From Burkholderiales bacterium (GTDB lineage: Bacteria; Pseudomonadota; Gammaproteobacteria; Burkholderiales; Burkholderiaceae_C): a stretch of DNA of 39,293 nt. Below, piece after piece: positions 19,128 to 27,836 of the stretch. The position numbers were made by a program, and so were the translations under genes. The stretch spans positions 1-39,293 of the forward strand of contig RXJW01000161.1 in assembly GCA_003963005.1 (NCBI GenBank), given 5' to 3'. How positions within the stretch are numbered: position 1 is the stretch's first letter; the number at the start of each line of letters is the position of its first letter. The notes under the pieces are model-generated. The model was not told the origin of the DNA, searched no databases, and worked only from the letters and a program-made list of their open reading frames with translations.

Positions 19128-19949
19128 TCAGCCGAACAGGTCGCCGGTGTCCCCCGCATCGGCTGGAGGCGATGGCTTCGGTGGCGGGGGCGCCGGCCGC
19201 GTGCGCCGCGCCTTGAGTGCGCGGGCCTTGGGGTCGGTGGCAGCCCGATGCCAGTCGTCCGCGAAGAGATCGTCGGACTGCGCCCAGCTCCTGGGCTCGG
19301 CCAGCGGCTTCCAGGCAGCGGGGTCGGGCTCCGCCTGAAGGCCCTCGGCCGGAAACGGGCGGAGGAATGCCAGGGCCTCGGCCGGGGTGGCGTGCAGCCA
19401 GGCCTGCTGGTCTTCCAGCCGCAGGATGACCGGCATGCGCTTCTCGTCGCCGGGCGGATGCATGCGGCCGAACACGCCATGGCCGTCGGCATTCACGGTG
19501 ATCATCGTGAACGACAGCACCGGCTGGCCTTGCGGGTCGTGCCAGACGCCCCACAGACCCGCCACGGCCATCGGGTCGCCATTGCTGCGGCAGATCGCCC
19601 AGCGCACCGGATCGCCGGTCTCCCAGCAGTTCTCGAACAGCATCTCCACCGGGATGACGCAACGCCGCCCGGCGAACCAGGCGTCGCGGAAGCTCGGCTT
19701 GCTGCGCATCGTCTCGCTGCGGCAGTTGTAGGTGCGTCGCCCGAACGCGAGGTTGGGCGCCCAGTCGGGCAGCAGCCCATACAGGCCGAGGTGGCAGGCC
19801 AGCGCCTCGCGATCGTCCTCACGGACGATGAAGGGCGCCACGCGGCCGGCGTAGGTCAGCTCTGGCGGATCGGCATCCTCCGGGCGTGCCACGCCGAAGT
19901 GAGCCAGCAGACGGTCTTGCAGGGTGACGGGCTTGTAGTTGCTGCACAT
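19128..19949 (-). CDS. yedK: SOS response-associated peptidase family protein (YedK/HMCES-like)
   Basis: 273 residues. The catalytic Cys2 is present (MCSNYKP), exposed once Met1 is removed. Asn75 (YNCRSE), Glu106 (LFENCWE) and His164 (RMHPPGDEKRMPVIL) match the positions of YedK residues Asn75, Glu105 and His160. The protein forms a covalent thiazolidine link with abasic sites in single-stranded DNA, shielding them at replication forks. The N-terminus lacks the commoner MCGRF form, so this belongs to a divergent branch. The C-terminal 50 residues are Pro/Lys-rich and end in GDTGDLFG, possibly a short clamp-binding-like tail. No LexA box was recognised upstream. Confidence 0.88.
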   Translation of the reverse strand: MCSNYKPVTLQDRLLAHFGVARPEDADPPELTYAGRVAPFIVREDDREALACHLGLYGLLPDWAPNLAFGRRTYNCRSETMRSKPSFRDAWFAGRRCVIPVEMLFENCWETGDPVRWAICRSNGDPMAVAGLWGVWHDPQGQPVLSFTMITVNADGHGVFGRMHPPGDEKRMPVILRLEDQQAWLHATPAEALAFLRPFPAEGLQAEPDPAAWKPLAEPRSWAQSDDLFADDWHRAATDPKARALKARRTRPAPPPPKPSPPADAGDTGDLFG

Positions 19950-19973
19950 GCCCCAAGCCTAACGCGGCAGGCC

Positions 19974-22900
19974 TCAGGACAGACTGGCCGCACAGGCAGC
20001 CAGCGGTTGCGGCCGCCCGATGTGAAAGCCCTGGGCAAAGTCGAAGCCCATCGACCGCACACGCGCCAGCACCGACTCGTCGTCGACGAACTCGGCCACG
20101 GTCTGCACGCCAAGCACGCGCGCCACCTCCAGAAAACCACGCACCGAGGCGTCGTCCAGCGGGTCGCGCAGCATGCCCTTGATGAACTGACCGTCGACCT
20201 TGATCAGGTCCACCTTCAACGAGCGCAGGTAGCCGAAGTGCGAGGCCCCGGCGCCGAAGTCATCCACCGCCACCCGTGCACCGCGGGCGCGCACGCCGTC
20301 CACGAACTCGGCCAGTTCGCCAAGGTTGGCCAGGGCCACGGTCTCGGTGATCTCGAAGCACAGCGCCTGGCAGACGGCGGCGCCGGCGTCCTCCAGCACC
20401 GCCACGACATCCCCCCGGAAGCTCGCGTCGGCGAGCGACTGCGCCGACAGGTTCACATGCAGGCAGGCGAGATCGCAGCTCGGGCCATGCTCAGCCAGCC
20501 AGCCCAGCGCATGGCGCACGACCCAGCGGTCCAGGCGAGGCGCCAGGCCGAAACGTTCGGTGGCCGGCAGGAAGCTGCCGGGCAGTGTGAGGCTGCCATC
20601 GGTCTGGCGCATGCGCACCAGGGCTTCGACGTGCAGCCCGTCGCGCGCGGCACCGAGCGGCTGAAGGCGCTGCCCGAACAGCACGAGCCGTTCGTCATCG
20701 AGGGCCTGCGTGAGCCGCGTGGCCCAGGCCATGTCGCCGCTGCGCTCCAGGATCATGCGGTCGGACTCGTACCAGGTGTGCACCCGGTTGCGCCCCGCCT
20801 CCTTGGCCGCATAGCAGGCGGCATCGCCTGCCTTGAGCACATCGGCCAGGTCGTTCCAGCGGGCGTCGACCTGCACCAGGCCGATGCTCGCGCCGATCCG
20901 GAAACGCCGCCCGTCGTGCACGAAGCGGAACTCGTCCATGCGGTCGCAGATCTGCTGCGCCACCCGCTGGGCCTGTTCGCTGGTGCATTGCTCCAGCACC
21001 GCGGCAAACTCGTCGCCGCCCAGCCGGGCCAGCGTGTCGCGGGACCGGACCACGCCGGCGATCAACTGCGCCACCTGCTTCAGCAGCAGATCGCCGACCT
21101 GGTGGCCGCAGGCGTCGTTGACGAGCTTGAACTGGTCCAGGTCGATGAACAGCAGCGTGTGGCAGGCGCCGTCACGGCGCGCATGCTCCAGCGCCCGGCG
21201 CAGGCGGTGCTCGAACTCCTGGCGGTTGACCAGGCCGGTCAGCGCATCGTGCTTGGCGCGGTAGGTCATCTCCGAGCTCAGCCGGCGCTGCTCGGTCACG
21301 TCGTGGAACACCAGCACGGCGCCGAGCAGCCGCCCCCGCGCATCGCGGATCGGCGCCGCGGAATCCTCGATGCCGAAATGCGTGCCGTCGCGCGAGACCA
21401 GCACGGTCTGGGGCGTGAGGCTCGCCACTTCGCCGGTGGCCAGGCAGGCCTGCACCGGGTTCGCCGCCGGCGCGCGCGTCTCCTCGGAACGGATGACGAA
21501 CACCTCCTCCAGCGGCCGGCCTTGCGCCTCGGCGGCCAGCCAGCCGGTCATGCGCTCGGAGACCGGGTTCATCCAGGTGACGCGGCCCCGCTCGTCGGTC
21601 GTGATGACGCCGTCGGCGATGGACTTCAGCGTCACCCGCATCAGCTCGTGCTGCTCGGCGAGTTCGGCGCTCAGCTCCTGGAGCTCGGTTGTGTCCCAGG
21701 TGGCGCCCAGAAGGCTGGCGACACGGCCGCGCCGGTCCAGGCGGCAGCGGGCCATCGAGTGCATGTGGCGCACGCTGCCGTCGGGCCGCACGACCCGGAA
21801 GCGGATGTCGTAGGTGCGCTCGCCGCGGATGACGGCCGCCACGTCGGACTCGACCCGCGCACGGTCGTCCGGATGCAGCAGGGCCAGCCATTGCGGGTAC
21901 GTCGGGGCAGGCGCGTCTTCCGGCAGGCCGTACAGCGGCTGCAACTGCCGGTGCCAGCTCAGCGTGTCACGGGCCACGTCGTACTCCCACAGTCCCACGC
22001 CGCCGCCGTCCAGCGCCAGCTCCATGCGCCGGTAGGCCTGCTCGGCGGCCTCGCGGTTGCGCACCTGATCGGAGAAGTCCATGTGGGTGCCGAACGCCCA
22101 CTCGGGCGCACCGTCGTCCAGGCGCGACAGCACGCGGCCCACGCCCAGCACCCACACCCAATGGCCCGCCTTGTGCCGCATGCGGAACTCGCAGCGGTAC
22201 TGCGGCGTCTCGCCGGCGAAATGGCGCTTGAGCGCTGCCTGCGCGCGGCCCTGGTCTTCGCGGCGCATCAAGCGCTTCCAGGTGTCGATCGAGACGGGTT
22301 CGAGCTCCTCCAGCTCATAGCCGAGGATCGCAGCCCAGCGCTCGTTGATGCGCATGGCACCGCTGGGCACATGCCATTCCCAGGTGCCCACACCGGTGCT
22401 CTCGATGACGGAGGCCAGGTACTGACGCTCGTCACTCAGGCGCTCCTGCTGCTGCCGCGCCTCGGTCACGTCCTCGACGAGGCCGACGAAACCGGTCATG
22501 CGGCCTTCGCCGTCGAACTGTGGAGACGAGCGACTGCGCACGGAGCGCTGCGTGCCGTCGGGCAGGACGATCTCGATGACTTCGTCGAACTGACGCCGCT
22601 CCTGCACCGCTGCCCGCCAGGCCGCGTTCAGCCTTGGCATCTCCAACGGCGCCACCACGCGCATCCAGCCGAGGCCCAGGGCCTGCTCCGCCGTCAGGCC
22701 GTGGATCTCCTGCCAGCGCCCGTTCGTGTAGGTGCACTGGCCGTCGGCATCGCCCACGAACAGCCCGGCGGGCGACAGCTCGGCCAGAGCCCGGTAGCGC
22801 GCCTCGCTCTTGGCCAGCACCTGGGCATCGCGGCGAGCGTCGAGCAGGGCCGCCGCGGTGCGGCCGAGTTCGAGCAGCACCTGGCGCTGGCGGTCACCCA

Positions 22901-23318
22901 GCTGACGGGGCACCCGGTCCAGCACGCAGACGGTGCCGACCACCGCGCCGTCTGACAGCCGCACCGGCACGCCGGCGTAGAAGCGGATGCCCGATGGCCC
23001 GGTGACCAGGGGGTTGTCGACGAAGCGGGGGTCGCAGGTGGCGTCGCCGACCTCGAACAAATCGTTGTACAGGATCGCGTGGGCACAGAAGGCCAGGTCG
23101 CGCGGCGTCTCGGTGGCCTGCGTGAAGCCCACGCGGGCCTTGAACCATTGGCGCTGGTCATCCACCAGGCTCAACAGCGCGATCGGCGCATCGCACACGG
23201 CCGCAGCCGCCTGGGCCAGCGCGTCGAACGCGGCCTCGGCGGGGGTATCGAGCACGCCGAGCTCGCGCAGCGCCTTCAGGCGATTCGCCTCATCCGGAGG
23301 CAGCGCAGCTGGAATCAT
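19974..23318 (-). CDS. GAF-multi-PAS-GGDEF-EAL cyclic-di-GMP protein
   Basis: 1114 residues from ATG 23318, which has a GGAGAC ribosome site; the frame extends further up without support. Order: an N-terminal GAF domain (about 1-165, with FYAGVPVRLSDGAVVGTVCVLD), about four PAS/PAC modules (about 175-690), GGDEF (motif GGDEF at about 766-770, intact) and EAL (motif at about 898-900). The EAL domain keeps the residues needed for catalysis: VEALVR, HVNLSAQS, EITET, VDDFGAG, IKVDGQFI, VAEFVDD and AQGFHIGRP. Both synthase and phosphodiesterase activities are therefore possible. There are no membrane segments, so it is a cytoplasmic sensor whose ligands are unknown. It is divergent from cspA. Confidence 0.92.
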   Translation of the reverse strand: MIPAALPPDEANRLKALRELGVLDTPAEAAFDALAQAAAAVCDAPIALLSLVDDQRQWFKARVGFTQATETPRDLAFCAHAILYNDLFEVGDATCDPRFVDNPLVTGPSGIRFYAGVPVRLSDGAVVGTVCVLDRVPRQLGDRQRQVLLELGRTAAALLDARRDAQVLAKSEARYRALAELSPAGLFVGDADGQCTYTNGRWQEIHGLTAEQALGLGWMRVVAPLEMPRLNAAWRAAVQERRQFDEVIEIVLPDGTQRSVRSRSSPQFDGEGRMTGFVGLVEDVTEARQQQERLSDERQYLASVIESTGVGTWEWHVPSGAMRINERWAAILGYELEELEPVSIDTWKRLMRREDQGRAQAALKRHFAGETPQYRCEFRMRHKAGHWVWVLGVGRVLSRLDDGAPEWAFGTHMDFSDQVRNREAAEQAYRRMELALDGGGVGLWEYDVARDTLSWHRQLQPLYGLPEDAPAPTYPQWLALLHPDDRARVESDVAAVIRGERTYDIRFRVVRPDGSVRHMHSMARCRLDRRGRVASLLGATWDTTELQELSAELAEQHELMRVTLKSIADGVITTDERGRVTWMNPVSERMTGWLAAEAQGRPLEEVFVIRSEETRAPAANPVQACLATGEVASLTPQTVLVSRDGTHFGIEDSAAPIRDARGRLLGAVLVFHDVTEQRRLSSEMTYRAKHDALTGLVNRQEFEHRLRRALEHARRDGACHTLLFIDLDQFKLVNDACGHQVGDLLLKQVAQLIAGVVRSRDTLARLGGDEFAAVLEQCTSEQAQRVAQQICDRMDEFRFVHDGRRFRIGASIGLVQVDARWNDLADVLKAGDAACYAAKEAGRNRVHTWYESDRMILERSGDMAWATRLTQALDDERLVLFGQRLQPLGAARDGLHVEALVRMRQTDGSLTLPGSFLPATERFGLAPRLDRWVVRHALGWLAEHGPSCDLACLHVNLSAQSLADASFRGDVVAVLEDAGAAVCQALCFEITETVALANLGELAEFVDGVRARGARVAVDDFGAGASHFGYLRSLKVDLIKVDGQFIKGMLRDPLDDASVRGFLEVARVLGVQTVAEFVDDESVLARVRSMGFDFAQGFHIGRPQPLAACAASLS

Positions 23319-23468
23319 CCGGGTCTCCTGGGCCAGTCGCCCGGGGGCGCTCGCCTCGTTGCTCGCGGGCCAGCCACTGCGCCTGGCCGCACGGGCCGAG
23401 CGCCCCAACGACGGCCTCGACATGCCCGCCACCGCGCCCCTCGTCGGGCCCGTCAACCGGCGAGGTCC

Positions 23469-23498
23469 AATTTACAACGATTGCAATACCCTCATAAA
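23469..23498 (-). promoter_or_regulatory. Weak promoter candidate in an AT-rich island
   Basis: On the minus strand TTTATG, an 18-base spacer and TAAATT could form a promoter for the GGDEF-EAL gene, with a leader of about 145 bases. The match is poor. The stronger argument is that 23468-23535 is a distinct AT-rich patch in otherwise very GC-rich DNA. It also contains a 9-base direct repeat CGCGCATTC and the dyad ATTCG-TG-CGAAT. Confidence 0.25.
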
Positions 23499-23595
23499 TC
23501 CACGTTGACGCGCATTCGTGCGAATTTCTTCGCGCATTCAGGGCCGGGCAGGGCCAGTTTGCAGACACTGGCGGGCCCCTGGAACCGGCACGGGC

Positions 23596-23805
23596 TTGAC
23601 ACGGCTGGTACATTACAGGCCATAGATTCGCGCAAGACCGTTTCCTCAAGGTCTTATCTGCAGCCCCGCTGGCCATCCCCTGGCCCTTTCTCGCGAGCGG
23701 CTCGCTTCAGCCAACTCCCCGGCGAGTGTTCTTGAGTGTTTCTGTTCCCGCACGGCATGTCGCTGGCGGGAGGTTTCTCCATTCCCTCTTTTCAAAGGAA
23801 ACACC
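23596..23805 (+). promoter_or_regulatory. cspA promoter region and long 5' leader
   Basis: TTGACA at 23596-23601 is a perfect -35 hexamer. A -10 is ambiguous: GCCATA at 17 bases spacing, or CATAGA at 19. The transcript would carry an untranslated leader of about 180 bases, typical of cold-shock genes whose leader refolds at low temperature. The leader ends in AAAGGAAACACC directly before ATG 23806, a strong ribosome site. Confidence 0.5.
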
Positions 23806-24018
23806 ATGACGACTGAAACCGGTACGGTGAAGTGGTTCGACGACGGCAAGGGCTTCGGCTTCATCACGCCTGACAGCGGCGGCAAGGACCTGTTCGCCCA
23901 CCACAGCGAAATCAAGAACGGCGGCGGCTTCCGCTCGCTGGCCGAAGGTGCCAAGGTGTCGTTCGAAGCGACGCAAGGCGCCAAGGGCCCGCAGGCCTCC
24001 AACATCCGCACGCTGTAA
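23806..24018 (+). CDS. cspA: Cold-shock protein (CspA family)
   Basis: A 70-residue single cold-shock domain with GTVKWFDDGKGFGFITPD, RNP1 KGFGFI (15-20) and RNP2 LFAHHSEI (29-36). His replaces the usual Phe in RNP2, as in many betaproteobacterial members. It binds single-stranded RNA/DNA and acts as an RNA chaperone. The long leader upstream suggests post-transcriptional control. The downstream small gene and infA run the same way, suggesting a cold/translation cluster. Confidence 0.97.
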   Translation: MTTETGTVKWFDDGKGFGFITPDSGGKDLFAHHSEIKNGGGFRSLAEGAKVSFEATQGAKGPQASNIRTL

Positions 24019-24119
24019 GGCGTGCCCGGGCGCTGCGGCGCCCGACGCCGCGGCCGGCTCCGGCCGGCGCGGCACTCACCCAGAAGAAGAACAATCTGAA
24101 GAACAACAACAACATCGCG

Positions 24120-24314
24120 GTGGGACGTTTCCTCGTTTCACCCATGACCCAGGCCCGCGAGGGGGGTGGTTTCGATGCACTCGTGTCGATCCGTTCCGGT
24201 CGCGGCATGGCCAGCGTGGACCGCGTCATGCGATTCACGCCCCAATTCCCGAGCCCCAAGGCCGCCTTGCGCTACGCCCGGGCAGAAGGACTGGCCTGGG
24301 CGCGCCGCCACTGA
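24120..24314 (+). CDS. Small hypothetical protein between cspA and infA
   Basis: 64 residues from GTG 24120, or 56 from ATG 24144; neither start has a clear ribosome site. The body (DALVSIRSGRGMASVDRVMRF, then FPSPKAALRYARAEGLAWAR) has a mixed, protein-like composition with a predicted beta-then-helix arrangement, unlike the repetitive Arg/Ala/Pro output of wrong frames here. I believe related small proteins accompany cspA in other Burkholderiales, but cannot name a family with certainty. The role is unknown; the position suggests a link to cold adaptation or RNA metabolism. Confidence 0.6.
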   Translation: MGRFLVSPMTQAREGGGFDALVSIRSGRGMASVDRVMRFTPQFPSPKAALRYARAEGLAWARRH

Positions 24315-24402
24315 GCGGCGACTGCGGTCAGCGGCCGCACCTCGTGCCGGCAGGGCCTTCGGGCCCGGCCCCCGTCAACACCTCGCAAACGGAGCCCCAC
24401 AC

Positions 24403-24660
24403 TTGGCCAAAGAAGAACTGATCGAAATGCACGGCGTCGTCGACGAAATCCTGCCGGACTCGCGCTTCCGCGTGACGCTGACGAACGGCCACAAGGTCAT
24501 CGCCTACACCGGCGGCAAGATGCGCAAGCACCACATCCGCATCCTGGCCGGCGACAACGTGTCGCTGGAGATGTCGCCCTACGACCTGACCAAGGGCCGC
24601 ATCACCTTCCGTCACCTCGGTGGCCCGCGCCCCGCGCCCACCGCCGGCGCCCGTCGCTGA
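24403..24660 (+). CDS. infA: Translation initiation factor IF-1, longer paralogue type
   Basis: 85 residues from TTG 24403, with GGAG at 24391-24394 as ribosome site. The core MAKEELIEMHGVVDEILPDS, then NGHKVIAYTGGKMRKHHIRI, and SPYDLTKGRITFRH are IF-1 throughout. It extends past the usual 72 residues with a tail GGPRPAPTAGARR. Betaproteobacteria commonly carry a second infA outside the ribosomal-protein operon, and the lack of rpmJ/rpsM beside it indicates this is that copy. IF-1 binds the 30S A site and also has RNA-melting ability, in keeping with the neighbouring cold-shock gene. A TTG start suggests deliberately limited translation. Confidence 0.95.
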   Translation: MAKEELIEMHGVVDEILPDSRFRVTLTNGHKVIAYTGGKMRKHHIRILAGDNVSLEMSPYDLTKGRITFRHLGGPRPAPTAGARR

Positions 24661-24675
24661 TCTGATCCGTCCCCG

Positions 24676-24712
24676 AAACGGCCGCCCGGAGTCATCCAGG
24701 CGGCCGTTTTTC
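24676..24712 (+). terminator. Rho-independent terminator of infA
   Basis: Stem AAACGGCCGCC (24676-24686) / GGCGGCCGTTT (24699-24709) with a 12-base loop, followed by a T-rich run (TTTTTC). It lies 16 bp past the infA stop and is a textbook intrinsic terminator. Confidence 0.92.
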
Positions 24713-24747
24713 TTGGCAGCATGCATCCCGCCACTGGGAGAAGACGT

Positions 24748-25638
24748 ATGTCGCCCATGGCTTTGATCAAGTTTGGCTGGGCGCTGCTCGCGCTCCTCGT
24801 GGTCGCCGCGGTGCTGGCGGCCTGCTCACCCGTGACCGCCCTCAACGCCTTGGCCGCCGGCGGCGCCAGCACGCGAACGGCAGGCGTGGCCTACGGCGGC
24901 CTTGCACGCCAGCAGCTCGACGTCTACCGCCCGACGCAGGCGGCGCCGGCCGGCGGCTGGCCGGTGGTGGTGTTCTTCTACGGCGGCTCCTGGAACCGCG
25001 GCGCGCGCGCCGACTACGCCTTTGTCGGCGAAGCGCTCGCGTCGCGCGGCATCCTGGCGGTCATCGCCGACTACCGCCTCTACCCTGAAGTGCGCTACCC
25101 CGACTTCCTTCACGACAGCGCCGCGGCCCTGGCGTGGGCGCTGCAGCAGGCCGCCACGCTGGGCGGCAACCCGCATCGGGTCTTCGTCATGGGCCACAGC
25201 GCCGGGGCCTACAACGCGGCCATGCTGGCGCTGGACGCACGCTGGCTGGACGCTGCGGGGCATCACAGTCCGCGCGAACTCGCCGGCTTCATCGGCCTGG
25301 CCGGGCCGTATGACTTCCTGCCGATCACCCACCTCGACGCGCAGCCGGTGTTCTTTCACCCGAACTATCCGCCCGGCACCCAGCCACTCGAACATGCCAG
25401 CCCGGCCGCACCGCCCAGCTTCCTCGGCGCCGCGCGTGATGATCAGCTCGTCAACCCACAGCGCAACACACAGGGCCTTGCGCGCCGTCTGCAGGCCTTG
25501 CAGGTGCCCGTGACCGTGCAGGTCTACGACCGCGTCGGCCACGCGACGCTGATCGGCGCCTTGGGCAAGCCCTTGCGCTGGCTCGCGCCGGTGCTGGACG
25601 ACGTGGCCGACTTCGTCGAGCGCACGCCGCCGCGCTGA
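24748..25638 (+). CDS. Alpha/beta hydrolase lipoprotein (carboxylesterase-like)
   Basis: 296 residues from ATG 24748, preceded by GGGAGAAG. The signal ends in the lipobox LAAC (Cys at about residue 26), so it is probably a periplasm-facing lipoprotein. The hydrolase domain has the oxyanion region VVFFYGGSWNRG (of the HGGxW type), the nucleophile elbow GHSAG, an acid in GAARDDQLVNP and the base in VGHATLIG. This resembles the BD-FAE/esterase-lipase group acting on short-chain esters. The substrate is unknown. It is transcribed after the infA terminator and converges directly with the aldolase gene, with no gap between the stops. Confidence 0.88.
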   Translation: MSPMALIKFGWALLALLVVAAVLAACSPVTALNALAAGGASTRTAGVAYGGLARQQLDVYRPTQAAPAGGWPVVVFFYGGSWNRGARADYAFVGEALASRGILAVIADYRLYPEVRYPDFLHDSAAALAWALQQAATLGGNPHRVFVMGHSAGAYNAAMLALDARWLDAAGHHSPRELAGFIGLAGPYDFLPITHLDAQPVFFHPNYPPGTQPLEHASPAAPPSFLGAARDDQLVNPQRNTQGLARRLQALQVPVTVQVYDRVGHATLIGALGKPLRWLAPVLDDVADFVERTPPR

Positions 25639-26748
25639 TCAGGCCGCAACCACCCGGCGCCAGGCGGCCAGCGCCTGCGCATCGGTCCAGCCTTCGGCGG
25701 CGTTCCCGATGACGATCTCCACCATCGCGCCGCCGGGCACGAGGTGCGAGGCCACGGCCCGCGCACCGAGCCAGAAGCCTTCGTCGCGCGCCACCGCCAG
25801 CAGCCCATCGCGCAGCGCCTCAGGTGCCACCGGCAGGTGCAGCTGGAAGGCATTCACCTGCGGCACCTCGGGCGACACCCGCCAGCCCGGCTCGGCCGCC
25901 AAGCGCGCCGCCAGGGCCCGGGCGCGCGCCCGGTAGGCCGGCATCTGCGCGAGCTGCGTGCGCAGGCCCTGGACCGCGCTGAGCACCATCGGATAGACCG
26001 TGAACAGATTGCCCGCCAGGCGCGTCTGCCAGGGCGAGACCGCGTCGATGAACTCGCGCGAACCGGCCAGCACGCAGCCGGCCAGGCCGCCCAGGCCCTT
26101 GTAGAACGACACGTAGACCGAATCCGCCAGCGCCGCGATCTCGGCCAGCGGCCGGCCGTAATGCGCCGACGCCTCCCACAGCCGCGCGCCATCGACGTGC
26201 AGCGGCACGCGCTGCTCGCGGCACCACGCGCTGATCGCGACCAGCGTGTCCCAGTCCGGCAGGCGGTAGCCGCCACGGCGCAGCGGCAGCTCCACGGTCA
26301 CCACCGCGGGCCGCTCGGGCAGCGCAGCGAGATCGGAGACCCCGGTGACCGTGTCGGTCGCCCCCATGCGCAGGCCGCGCAGGCGCATCAGCTGCTCGAA
26401 GGCCTCGGCCTCGTCGATCGCGATGTGGCTCTGCGGATGCAGCGCCACCGGCCCGTCGCCATCGCTGCAATGCACGCGCAGTGCGGCCAGTTGCGCGGCC
26501 ACGCCCTTGTGCATGAAGCGCGCCGCCGGCTTGCCCAGCAGCGTGGCGACCTCGGCCTCCAGTGCCTGCATCGCGTCGCCCTGGCCGTAGACGTCCAGCG
26601 GCATCGCGGCCTCGGGCATCTCGGCCAGCGCGAGCAGCGACTCGCGCATGCTGCGCAGAGGCCGGTGGCCGTTCAACCAGCGGGTGCAGCGGTTGCGCAG
26701 CTCGATGTCGGCGTTCGGGGCGGTGTTGGAAGAGGGAGACGTGGCCAT
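25639..26748 (-). CDS. Threonine aldolase family PLP enzyme
   Basis: 369 residues of the beta-eliminating lyase/low-specificity L-threonine aldolase family (PLP fold type I). The PLP-binding Lys217 is in VSFYKGLGG, and Asp186 (HVDGARLW) pairs with the pyridine nitrogen. Other marks are YGQGDAMQALE and FMHKGVAAQLAAL near the N-terminus. The N-terminus differs from E. coli LtaE, so another beta-hydroxy amino acid may be the substrate. The likely reaction is threonine or a similar compound to glycine plus aldehyde in the cytoplasm. ATG 26748 lies 4 bp after the stop of the cation exporter gene, and a ribosome site (AGAGGGAGAC region) is close, so the two form an operon. Confidence 0.88.
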   Translation of the reverse strand: MATSPSSNTAPNADIELRNRCTRWLNGHRPLRSMRESLLALAEMPEAAMPLDVYGQGDAMQALEAEVATLLGKPAARFMHKGVAAQLAALRVHCSDGDGPVALHPQSHIAIDEAEAFEQLMRLRGLRMGATDTVTGVSDLAALPERPAVVTVELPLRRGGYRLPDWDTLVAISAWCREQRVPLHVDGARLWEASAHYGRPLAEIAALADSVYVSFYKGLGGLAGCVLAGSREFIDAVSPWQTRLAGNLFTVYPMVLSAVQGLRTQLAQMPAYRARARALAARLAAEPGWRVSPEVPQVNAFQLHLPVAPEALRDGLLAVARDEGFWLGARAVASHLVPGGAMVEIVIGNAAEGWTDAQALAAWRRVVAA

Positions 26749-26752
26749 GGGC

Positions 26753-27730
26753 TCAGTGGTCGTCGGGGCAGCGGTGGATCTCGATGGTGGCATGCACGAT
26801 CTCCTCGTGCACCGACAGCCAGTCGCGCACCTCGCGCGGCGTGAGCGCGGCGTCGTGCGTGACGACGCTCATCGCGCAGGCATAGGTCGCGCGGCCCACG
26901 CGCCAGACGTGCAGGTCGGCGATCAGCGTGTGCGAGGCGACACCGCGCTCGGCGATCACCTCGCGGATCTCGTCGACGACCGGGTGGTCCATCTCGCGGT
27001 CCAGCAGCACGCGGCTCGTCTCGGCGATCAGGCCGCGCGCCCACACCGCCACCAGCACAGCCCCCACCAGGCCCATGACGGGGTCCAGCCACGCCCAGCC
27101 CAGCCACCAGCCGCCGGCCAGCGCTGCAATGGCGGCGACCGACGTCGCAGCGTCCGCGATGACATGCAGGTAGGCCGACTTCAGGTTGAGGTCATGGTGG
27201 TGATGCCCATGATCATGATCATGGCCATGTCCATGGTGATGGCCGTGGTCGTGCCCGTGATGATGGCCGCGGTCATGCGCCTGCCCGAGGATCAGCGCAC
27301 AGACGAGGTTCACGACCAGGCCGAGCACCGCAATCGCCATCGCCTCCGGGTAATGGATGGGTTCGGGCTTGATCAGGCGCTCGATCGACCCCCAGGCCAT
27401 CAGCACTACGACGACCAGCAGGAACACCGCGCTCGCGAAGCCGCCCAGCACCTCGATCTTCCAGGTGCCGAAGGCATAGCGCGGGTCGTTGGCATGGCGG
27501 CGCGCGGTGGCGTAGGCATAGGCGCTCAGGCCGATGGCCACCGCGTGGCTGCTCATGTGAAAGCCGTCGGCCAGCAGCGCCATCGAGTTGTAGAACCAGC
27601 CCGCGGCGATCTCGACCGCCATCATCGCGAGCGTGATCCACATCACCCAGCGCGTGCCGCGCTCGGCTGCGGCATTGCCGCCGTCGAACACGTGCTCGTG
27701 CCGCCATTCGGAGAGGTCGTGGGAATGCAT
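26753..27730 (-). CDS. dmeF: Cation diffusion facilitator, DmeF type
   Basis: 325 residues with six membrane helices. The N-terminus MHSHDLSEWRHEHVF is characteristic of DmeF-like Co/Ni exporters. Transport-site residues are Asp55/His58 in helix 2 (LLADGFHMSSH) and His189/Asp193 in helix 5. Between helices 4 and 5 is a His-rich loop (about 152-179) of Gly-His and Asp-His repeats for metal capture. The C-terminal cytoplasmic domain (about 240-325) ends in HRCPDDH. It exports divalent metals, likely cobalt or nickel, by proton antiport. It is divergent from the motor operon, and no metal-sensing regulator gene is adjacent. Confidence 0.92.
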   Translation of the reverse strand: MHSHDLSEWRHEHVFDGGNAAAERGTRWVMWITLAMMAVEIAAGWFYNSMALLADGFHMSSHAVAIGLSAYAYATARRHANDPRYAFGTWKIEVLGGFASAVFLLVVVVLMAWGSIERLIKPEPIHYPEAMAIAVLGLVVNLVCALILGQAHDRGHHHGHDHGHHHGHGHDHDHGHHHHDLNLKSAYLHVIADAATSVAAIAALAGGWWLGWAWLDPVMGLVGAVLVAVWARGLIAETSRVLLDREMDHPVVDEIREVIAERGVASHTLIADLHVWRVGRATYACAMSVVTHDAALTPREVRDWLSVHEEIVHATIEIHRCPDDH

Positions 27731-27798
27731 GGCCGCGATTCTGCGCCGCGCGCGCGGCGCCCGCATGACGCCGGGGTGTCCGCGGCGAGAGGCATCAC

Positions 27799-27804
27799 TA
27801 AAAT
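27799..27804 (+). promoter_or_regulatory. Candidate -10 box (TAAAAT) of the motor operon
   Basis: TAAAAT followed by CCCGCCC is a common -10 context in betaproteobacteria and matches the consensus at 5 of 6 positions. It lies 32 bp before ATG 27837. No clear -35 hexamer is present at the right distance. Confidence 0.35.
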
Positions 27805-27836
27805 CCCGCCCTTTTGCCTTGCGCGCCGCCCCTGCC

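Noticed and set aside
19248..22955. Plus-strand open frame of about 1235 codons opposite the GGDEF-EAL gene
   Set aside because: Product is His/Gln/Val/Ala-biased without any domain, and it crosses two confidently assigned minus-strand genes.
27183..27290. Repetitive CAT/GTG-rich DNA inside the cation exporter gene
   Set aside because: It is fully explained by the His-rich loop codons of the DmeF-type protein, not by a separate repeat.
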